This document shows, in pieces, positions 56,183-64,000 of a stretch of 64,000 bases of DNA (position 1 is the first letter of the stretch; each line of letters begins with the position of its first letter). Position numbers and translations under genes: made by a program. Below the pieces are notes generated by a model. It searched no databases, was not told the DNA's origin, and was given only the letters and a program-made list of their open reading frames with translations. Source of the stretch: Trichosphaerium sp. ATCC 40318 (Eukaryota; Discosea; Flabellinia; Trichosidae); assembly GCA_038496445.1 (NCBI GenBank), contig JALMLS010000514.1, positions 1 through 64,000 on the forward strand. Reading direction: 5' to 3'.

Positions 56183-56909
56183 TCATGTCATCATTTGCAC
56201 ACTAGCACTTGATAAGAGTATTCCATTATCATCCCATAATTTTATTTCAATTAATCTACCATTATTCCACATGTTGTATTCTTTTTGGAGGCCATTATTG
56301 AACCACTTTTTAGTTTCACTATTTACCATCAATCCAATTAGATTGATGCTGCAGCTGCCCATTTTCATACCATGTTTTTCTTTCACCATGAAGCTTATCA
56401 TCAACCCAAAACCTTTGTACATTGAGCTGGCCGCTTTCATACCAATCTTTATTCTCGCCGTTTAGTTTGTCATTAATTAACATACTTTGTTTCTTAAGTT
56501 ACCCACTTTTATACCATTCTTTGCTTTCACCATGAAGCTTGTCATCAACCCACATGCTTTGTGCCTCAAGTTGTCTGTTTTCGTACCACTCACTTTGTTC
56601 ACCATGATGTTTACCATCAACTGTTGTAAATTGTACCTTAAGGTTTCCATTGTCGTACCATACTTTGCCTGGTCCATTCTTTGCATGGACGTGTTTTAGT
56701 ACCTTTCCACTTTTATACCATTGTATCCATTTTCCTTTTCGCTGCAGTTGTTCATCAAAATGTGTATTGAGTGCTGCTCTCTTTGACAGTGTATGGAATT
56801 TTGTAAAGGCTTCGACATTGAATGTGCAAATATACTTTTGAAGTTCACGTGGGAGATCCAATAGACTAAAACAATCACGTGTTTCTGATATGAGTAATTT
56901 TTTTTTCAA
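56183..56909 (-). pseudogene. Broken F-box/MORN-like repeat gene
   Basis: Reads from 56909 as MKKKLLISETRDCF, an F-box-like LLDLPRELQKYICTF, then MORN-like repeats (KVWYDNGNLKVQFTT; EWYENRQLEAQSMWV). A TAA falls at about 56500 where Gln or Asn is expected after KEWYKSG. The same frame continues with good repeats (DWYESGQLNVQRFWVDDKLHG), then is lost near 56330 and resumes in another frame (KKWFNNGLQKEYNMW) to 56183. One nonsense change and one frameshift make it non-functional unless recoded. It is related to the genes at 29483, 33333 and 43740. Confidence 0.7.
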
Positions 56910-57810
56910 CAGACCGCTCTAAAGAAGACAAATTTAGGCGTTGGACATTGATTGTATTTAAACAAAGCTAAGTTGGGTGATGCGTTTAATGTACCATAAC
57001 GTATAGCTTGTATTAAACTGTTAGGCCCTTACTGGTACTAAATAACACCAAATGAGCTTGGGCGATAGCAAATCATTGTACAGTACGTTTGTAATTAACT
57101 TCGTTCTTTTGAGTCTGTTGTGCTCGTAGCAATAATGTTGCTTGTTAAGTCACCTATTAAGCCGGCTTTTTATTTACCTTTATTTACAGCTCTCAAACAT
57201 ACTTTTCTTTTGCGCATATCAATAGCAGAATAATAGTTTCATCAAAGACGTTGAATACGCTTCGTAAAGGTAAATCTGTACTTGAAAACGGACACGTGAC
57301 GGGCAACACAACGAGTTTAATAACCAAAGCAAACCATAGTTCTTGTTTTCAAAGATAACTCAAAGGAGATAGCTAAGGTATGAGACAACGGGACAGTTGA
57401 GAGTAAGAATCCATCAACACTCAGGAAGTACAACACAGTTGTTGGCTAAGGTCAATGATATAGTTGGAGGATGTCACATACTGAAGAAGACTACTTTGGT
57501 AGATTACATGGGCGAATATTGGAAGAACAGCATGTGAGGAAGCAAATCCTGCCTGGCTATCAATAAATAGCACTTGTTTTTTGGGAAGTTATTTAAGTGA
57601 ATAAGTGTCATTAACTACCATGGGTATGTTTGTCGGTTTAAACGTTTGTACTTGTAATTCAATATACAAATGTTTACATTGTTAGTGTCCAAGAATTCAT
57701 TCCCAAACCTCAAACGTAAATACAACGCAATCACCAAAAAAAAAAAAAGGCGGAAAAAATGAAGATTACGTAAAGCGCAAATGCATTTTTATTCTGTTTT
57801 CTACATACAC
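56910..57810. other. Intergenic, about 0.9 kb
   Basis: No gene recognised. Confidence 0.5.
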
Positions 57811-58943
57811 TTAGGATTCATAAACACTAGCCCAAGGGTTTATATCACTGAAACAAATCAATCTGTGGTTAGTGTAACCCGCTGATACTTTGGTAAAGTG
57901 ATTATCAGCTCCAATATACCATTGACCGATTGTACCAATATTACCATTATTACTTGACATTGTCCACTGGTTATTAACTACTCTCATAGTATGAGAAGCA
58001 CCGTTAGGGTTCATAGCAACGAGCGCTTCTGGTGCGGTACCAGAGAGAGCAAAGTTACCTCCGATATAATAATCTTGTGTGCTAATTGGCCAACTCGCAA
58101 TCTTGCCTCCTGTGTATCCACCGAAGATGTACACAAAAGTGTTCGTGTTTGTATCAAATCTCATAGTATGATGCCACTTGTTGTTCTTATTTAAAGCGAG
58201 AAGGTCACATTTACGGACTTGCATGAAAGCACCAACAATATACTCATCAGAGTTTGTTGATATCTGCCAAAAACCGATTGATCCTGTTGTTGTACTTGAA
58301 AGAATATCCCAGTTGTTAGTGTTCCTGTTATAGTTCATAACGTGGTATTCATTTGGTTTAATCAAAACGACGTAGTCTGAAGGGTTGGTATTGTGAGCTG
58401 CAAAATCGCCTGAGATGAGTCTATCTTCAGCACCAATGTCACCGTTTGTTGCGTATTGAATCTGTTGCCATGCGAATGTGACAGGGTTGTTTCCTTGGTA
58501 CTGAACCTTTAGAGTAGCATATCGTCCATCTGGGTTAGCAGCGAGAAGAGATTTCTCTCCCAGCTGTTGTAGTAACCAGAAACGTATTTATCGTTCGTTT
58601 GAGTTGGCCAAGGTCCAATGAAGGCTCCACCGGTTTCAGCAACATGCCATTCTTTCGAAGTATCGTCAACGAAGGCTAGCATCCACCGTTGTCCAGGCTT
58701 TATGAAAAGGGTAAATTGTCCGTGGTTTGCCGAGATATATTCTAGAGGGATAAACCTATCGGTTTCCTCGATGTCCCATTGTACTGTCGTAAAAGGGCCG
58801 GTTCCAGAGAAGTAATTTTGGGTGTATCTCTTAGCTACGATGTGGTTCGATTGGGCGTCCGTGTTCCAGTACTGAGCTGAGATTGTGGTGAACGCTACTA
58901 ATAGCAAGAGGGCACGCATGACTTGATGTTGATGTTGTATCAT
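57811..58943 (-). CDS. Secreted protein with about six tandem propeller-like repeats, one frameshift
   Basis: Starts MIQHQHQVMRALLLLVAFTTISAQYW (signal peptide; the second Met at 58919 is an equally good start). Units of about 55 residues repeat a pattern of a W-I/P strand, D-x-Y-I-x-G, LLAxNxNG and HTMR..., for example IGFWQISTNSDEYIVGAF and IASWPISTQDYYIGGNFA. Such repeats suggest a secreted beta-propeller or lectin-like protein. At about 58560 the frame breaks inside a GGG run; one extra G would give a seamless YYNSWGEKSLLAANPDGRY. This is either an assembly error or a fresh inactivation. No introns are seen. Confidence 0.65.
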
Positions 58944-59920
58944 TCTTGCGAAATGACCGTAAAAAAGTCACTAAAACCGAAAGCATGAAGTTTGACTTTT
59001 TCATTGAATTCACATGAAAGATTTTAAGGTTCCTAAAAGTTGGGTAGTAATTTTACCCGCTTTCTATCGGGTAATGAATATAAAGCAACGTAGCAGTATT
59101 TCACGAGAAGTAGCCTCGAAGTCAGACAGTCGTGACAGAAAAGTCTAAATTGGTAATAAGCGCATCGGGTGTAGTTAGCTGTTTTGCGCTGCCGCGAAAA
59201 TCGAGCTAATTTCCACTTCCGCGTGTTAGCTCGGGAAAAAACGAATTGTTGGCGAATCCTTTATCGTGGTTTGATATAGCGAATACAATCTCTTTGTCGG
59301 AGTAATTAATACCACAATGTTGAACGCAAAAAAAACGGATTGTTGAATGAGAACCATAATTTTCATGTGAAATGAGCAAGGGGTTTATTCACTCAGAATC
59401 ACGTGTTTGAAACGTTTAATTAGGTTGGTTGGTAGTAAATAGACATAGCACTTGAAACTATACATGCGATAGCAAGAATACGCCTACACTATCAACCTTT
59501 TCAGCCGAGAAAAAAGAATGCATCTCCACTAACTTTGTAGTTTTACAGAATCGCCACGGAAAACCTCTACACTACATTAATTTTGAAAAGTTTAACTTAG
59601 GCTGCTAGAATCATGATTACGGAAATAACGAGAAGAAAAGGAAGAAGACACTATTTCATGACTTCTTCTCACACACTTTTTCGGGAGAAACTTTACGCAT
59701 CACGGAAACTGTCTCTGTAGCTCGACATAGTGCGATATGTTCAATAAACCTTACTTTGGTATACAAATAGAGCGATATCCTAAAGTCCGTTGCCTCATTT
59801 TTGTTGACTCTAAAAAATGACTTTGCAAAGGATCATTACCAGCAATCAAACAATAGTAGTAAGGGCTCTACTGGCTTTATAACGCTGGTGGTTAACGGAA
59901 GAAAGCTGTTAATTCGACAA
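58944..59920. other. Intergenic, about 1 kb
   Basis: No gene recognised. It may contain a 5' exon of the sterol isomerase gene, since the frame upstream of 59921 is open to about 59801 without an ATG. Confidence 0.45.
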
Positions 59921-61075
59921 ATGTTGACTTTGCCAAAAAACAGACAAATTATCAAGTTTGACACCCACAATGGATCACCCTTTGGTTGTATCAACGCTGG
60001 AAAGGTACAGTCAGTATCACTGTAACACTAGTTAAAACGTTAAAGCGTCAAAACTATCCTTGAACAAGAGCAGGCTGCTGTTTTCGGCTTTGGAGAGGTG
60101 TTTTTGTACATGGCGATAGCGTATATCGTAGTGTACATGTTTGGGAAGCGTTTGCGTGGCAATGGTACACAAAGAATGGTGGTTTGTGATTTTGTTACGC
60201 TGATTCGTCACTAGACAAGCTCATACTGTTTTGGTATGTTTGTGACGCGCTAACGCATATTTTCATGGAGGGTCGATTAGTGTACATGAATTTATACGGA
60301 GACACTGTCAATAAGACAAACCATTGGTCTGCTTTGCTTTGTACGCCGTTTTGACATGTTTTGCTTAAATATCTACGCAACCATTATTTCGCGCTAAAAA
60401 AAATGCGTAGGGCAGGAATATACACAAGCAGACGCCAGATGGGGCGTTATGGATCCAGTACGAGCAAACTAACAGAAATTATCACTTAAACTGTTTGTAG
60501 GTCATCATCAGCATCGAATCGTATGCGTATCGCTTTGTTTATTTTTCTTAACGGTATTCATAGGCTCACTGCTGTTTTTGATGGCTTTCTTGCTTTGTTA
60601 ATGATATACGCTGTAAGTTGTTTAAAAGTTGATTTTTTTAACGCTCTGAGTGTCTCTAAACACCTTTTTAATATTATAGGTTATTAAAAACACATATTGG
60701 CGTCACTATGCTCAGATTATTCTTTGCGTTTGTGAGCTCTATGGCGGATGGTAGGCGATTTTTTGAAAATAAATCATGAAAAAAGTTTTGATTTTTTTCC
60801 GCCTTTCTAACACTTCTTCATAGGATGACATTTATGCCTGAGTGGTTAGTGGTATGTTGACTACATAATTAAAATATTTTTACTTACTTTAAACGTTATA
60901 GGACAGCCCAAATCTCGATTGTTCAAACCCAATGTTCATGTGGGTTTATTTGGTCTTCTTTAACGGTTTGTGGGTTATTGTTCCACTGCTTCTTTTATGG
61001 CAATCATACGACGCGTGCAATGCTGTTTTTAAAGCGCATAAGAGTGCTTTAAACAGAAAAAAAAAGATGCACTAA
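59921..61075 (+). CDS. Sterol delta8-delta7 isomerase (EBP family)
   Basis: Shifts the ring double bond in sterol synthesis, in the ER membrane. Spliced from ATG at 59921 across about seven short introns into roughly 230 residues, the usual EBP length. Helix one is VFLYMAI AYIVVYMF. Then comes DKLILFWYVCDALTHIFMEG, holding the conserved His and Glu of the catalytic pocket, QEYTQADARWGVMDP (the KEYAKGDSR block), ISIESLTAV (conserved E..T), HYAQIILCVCELYGGW and a final FFNGLWVIVPLLLLW (conserved Asn and Trp). It ends NRKKKMH with an ER-style basic tail. The join across 60156-60207 uses a GTACAC donor and restores the frame. The N-terminal exon boundary is the least certain. Confidence 0.82.
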
Positions 61076-61199
61076 ACTGGAGCCAAAATAAAAAACATCG
61101 AAAATTCTTACCACTTGAAGTGACTTTCGGCTATCACGTGATCGCTCGAACTTAATAAAAACAATAAGCGCAATTTGATTGAGACATAACACCTTCTTT

Positions 61200-64000
61200 A
61201 TGGAGCACAGTACTCAATCGGTGTGTAATTACATTCTTGACAAAGCAAATGACATGTCACACATGTTTGTTACCAAAAAATAGGTAGTGACCGTTCCCGA
61301 TGATTACAAGTCCGATGAGCCTGTAGAAATAACAATACGGGGCGTAATAATGGCGCTAATACTTAGGTAACCTTCATCCATTATATAATACGTTTCTAAC
61401 GCTACCAAGCGGCGTATTCTGTGCTGCTAATACGTATTTGGGTCTCTTTGCTGGTATTTCTATATCAGTTTCCATTCCTTCTTCTATTGTAGCAATGACT
61501 GTTCTAAGGTACACTAGAGAGTCGCATTATCCTTTATATGGAAAAGTAGACACCATTTTTTTTTGCTATTTAATCACGTGACTTTAACAAAATTTTTAGG
61601 CCGTTTCACGCCGGAATACATGAGATAAACGCTATTCAAACAGGTAATCTATCAAACAAAAGTAAAGATTGATACCAAAAAAGACCTAAATAGGTTCATC
61701 GGCTGGAGCGACTATTTCTGCTGGAATTATATATACTCTACCTGCCCTAATTTTAGCTAATTCTTGGAGCACGATTGTATACTGGCAAACTGCAGTAGTT
61801 GCTCTATTAGGTAAAAGAACTTCCTTCCAAGGTTTTTCGGCTTTGTCTTTTGTACTTGTTCTGAAGTTTGTACTCAAGGTGGATTGATTGGTATATGTTA
61901 CTCGATACCACTTAGGAGAGCTCTAATAGTTGAAGATCCTCTTAGATATCCTGAAGGTCTAGCAACTGCTGAAATACTTAAAGTTTACAAAAAAAGCACA
62001 AATCAAAAAGTACAAATTTTAGTAATTTGTCTTGGTGCAGTTCTTGGATGCCTTGTAAGTCATAGAGTATCTTCAAATCGTTTTTCTAATTCAGGTCAAG
62101 GCTAAACTATGTGAATCAGGATTTAGACTTTGGGGAAACACTGTGGAAGGCGCAACTTTTGTTGGGTCTTGGGTCTTATATTTTTCACTGAACACTTCAC
62201 CTGCGTTATTAGCTATCGGTTACATTGTTGGCGTATGGGCGAGCTCTTTGCTTATTATCGGTGGTAAGATTTGTATCTTTTTTCAACCTACAGTTTTTGT
62301 CGCACACGTGTGGTGCTTGCAGATTTGTTTTGCTCTGAATCTCTACTCGTTTTTGAAGGTGAATTCACTTGTATCCACATTACTATATTAAGTGTTATTG
62401 TACTGATGTATTGGTAGCTTTCATCCAGTTTTATGTTGCTATTCCTGTTGGTTTAATAATGTATGGCAAGGATAACAAGTTGAGTGCCATAGAAAATATA
62501 AATTCTTTATGGAATAGTAAATTAAGATACCTTGGAGTTGGTGCAATGTTCTTAGGTATGTAACACAACCTTTGCTATGAAAAGAAACGTTGCATCAAAC
62601 TCATCATTCGTATAGGCGGCATTGGTACTATTTTGGAGATAGCTACAAGTATTTACAAAGGTATCAAATCAGCAGTTATATCATTTTTGCTCGTCTTCAG
62701 AAAGAAGATAAATGTCATTAGAAGAAAAGACAGGTACACCTTAATATGACATTGTAAAAATCTTTATTTAAAATGCAGCCAACATCGTGATGAAGACAAT
62801 TTTTTTTTGTTATTCGTTCTCATTCTTATGCTGTCTTAGGGATATACCAATACCTTTCGTTTTTGGTGGATTAGTGTTATGTTGGATACCATTGTTTGTA
62901 TTGTACTTAGTGTTCTTACATAAGTGGTACATTGCAATAACTGTTTCAATCTTTCTACTTCTTGGCGGTTTCATCTTCGCTGCAAGTAAGAACTATAACC
63001 CTTGGTGTCGCTGAAATCAACTTACCTATTCCAATACTAGTTGGAGCATACATGGCGGGTATTGTTGGAAGTAGCAACAATCCAATGTCAGGAGTACGTC
63101 ATAAGGAAAAACACTTTGCAAAATCCTTACTTTTCCATTTTGGAACTGGAGTGCTTTTTGGTTTTTTTTTCTTGTGGTATTTTAACGTTGTTGTACAGAC
63201 AACTTTGATACGCTAACTCTAAATCAGGTCGCTTTAATAACAATACTCACTACTAGCCTAATACTACTGGCTTTTCTTGGTACTCAGAACGACCTTGGAC
63301 CACAAGCAGCAATACTTGTATTTCTCTTATTTTTTCTCTATGTATTCATTTCAAGACTGAGGCATTGTTTAGGCTGGTTCTGTTGCATGTGTCGCTGGCG
63401 CTCTAGCGGGTGATAATATGCAAGATTTGAAGACTGGGCATTGTATTGGAGCAACACCTTTAAAGCAACAAATAATGCAACTCATTGGGATTGTTGTACC
63501 TAGCTTTATAATAGCGCCTGTTCTTTCAGTATTGATTGAGGCATATGTAAGTATTCACGAATCAATTTATAAGAAATTTTATGATTTGGATCACGTGAAT
63601 CATTGGCGACCAAGGCTGGCAATGAATACAGAAGTGGTATTTTTTTCGACATTAATTGATGTTTGTAGGGTATTGGAGAGCCATCTCTGGATAAACCCAA
63701 CCCATTACCAGCGCCTCAAGCAGTTCTAATGGCAGCTGTTTCGAGAGCAATGTTCTTTGGCGGCATTCCCTATATGACGGTTGGTAAATTCCTTTGGTTT
63801 GGAAAAAACAGTTAACTTTTATTTCTCATGTCTACGCTATCTGATGCTGTTTGTCTCTAGGTATTGGCGCTTTGATTGCAGCTGAATTCATTGTAATTGA
63901 TATAATTTCAAGGAAAGTTTTTGGGTTTAAAAGCAAGATTTCAGTACTAGTAAGCTCTTTGAACGAAAAGCACTGCCATGTTTTTTATTCTTACATCTCT
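61200..64000 (+). CDS. Oligopeptide-transporter (OPT) superfamily protein, partial at window end
   Basis: A multi-pass importer of peptides or metal chelates, probably proton-coupled. Spliced from ATG at 61200: MEHSTQS + VVTVPDDYKSDEPVEITIRG, then GVFCAANTYLGLFAGIS, ILPALILANSW-like helices, the signature IPLRRALIVEDPLRYPEGLATAEIL (61906-61980), GGLVLCWIPLFVLYL, AYMAGIVGSSNNPMSGV (about 63045-63098), AGALAGDNMQDLKTG and GATPLKQQIMQ (63395-63480), and NPLPAPQAVLMAAVSRAMF. These fit the YSL/bacterial-type branch of OPT (PF03169). The coding region continues past base 64000. Many introns of about 50-60 nt are present, one carrying TCACGTGA (about 61575). Confidence 0.85.

Noticed and set aside
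1-64000. A giant-virus insertion or bacterial contig
   Set aside because: Introns throughout, CaaX GTPases, topoisomerase II with introns and sterol synthesis point to nuclear eukaryotic DNA; no viral core gene is present.

Overview
This window is nuclear DNA of an intron-rich protist with a compact genome. Genes lie on both strands, often 50-500 bases apart, and most are cut by introns of about 45-70 nt that begin GTACG, GTATG or GTAAG and end in AG. The content is eukaryotic: DNA topoisomerase II, Ras-, Rap- and Rab7-type GTPases, filamin repeats, an F-box/Sec7 protein, an EBP-type sterol isomerase, a RING protein and a Frizzled/Smoothened-like receptor. That receptor, the filamin and Ras genes and the many F-box genes suggest an amoebozoan. 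This is inference, and no species is named.

Layout. 0.3-5.1 kb: an unknown gene and a topoisomerase II gene with a complete cleavage core but no recognisable ATPase motifs. 5.4-10.2 kb: a charged nuclear-type protein, a secreted copper monooxygenase (LPMO-like) and a Rap-like GTPase. 10.7-19.3 kb: F-box/Sec7, two small uncertain genes, an F-box propeller-like protein, a divergent HSF-like protein, an ankyrin protein and a broken F-box/LRR gene. 19.7-27.4 kb: a large gene joining five filamin repeats to about 25 copies of a 31-residue repeat, then a Ras gene. 27.4-29.5 kb: decayed, probably repeat-derived DNA. 29.5-34.3 kb: an F-box/MORN-like gene with spliced coiled-coil and membrane tails, another F-box gene and a second MORN-like gene. 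34.6-42.5 kb: a membrane beta-helix protein, the Frizzled-like receptor and a small secreted Cys-rich protein. 42.7-43.7 kb: a near copy of the second MORN-like gene, inverted. 44-53 kb: F-box/SPRY with a long Ser tail, a RING-like protein, an EGF multi-pass membrane protein, an unclear membrane protein and a Golgi-type glycosyltransferase. 53.2-64 kb: Rab7, an intact F-box/LRR gene, a broken MORN-like gene, a secreted repeat protein with a one-base frameshift, the sterol isomerase and an oligopeptide-transporter gene that runs off the end.

Two themes recur. First, F-box proteins with varied partner domains (Sec7, propeller-like, LRR, MORN-like, SPRY), some intact, some broken and some recently duplicated, which looks like a fast-turning family of ubiquitin-ligase adaptors. 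The MORN-like members resemble proteins that are also common in giant viruses of amoebae, but three of the four here carry introns or are decaying in place. Second, the palindrome TCACGTGA occurs about 20 times and its core CACGTG about 60 times, in introns, intergenic DNA and exons, far above what base composition predicts.

Gene models were spliced by eye using reading-frame continuity and family similarity. Exon edges marked uncertain need transcript data. No tRNA, rRNA or CRISPR array was found.
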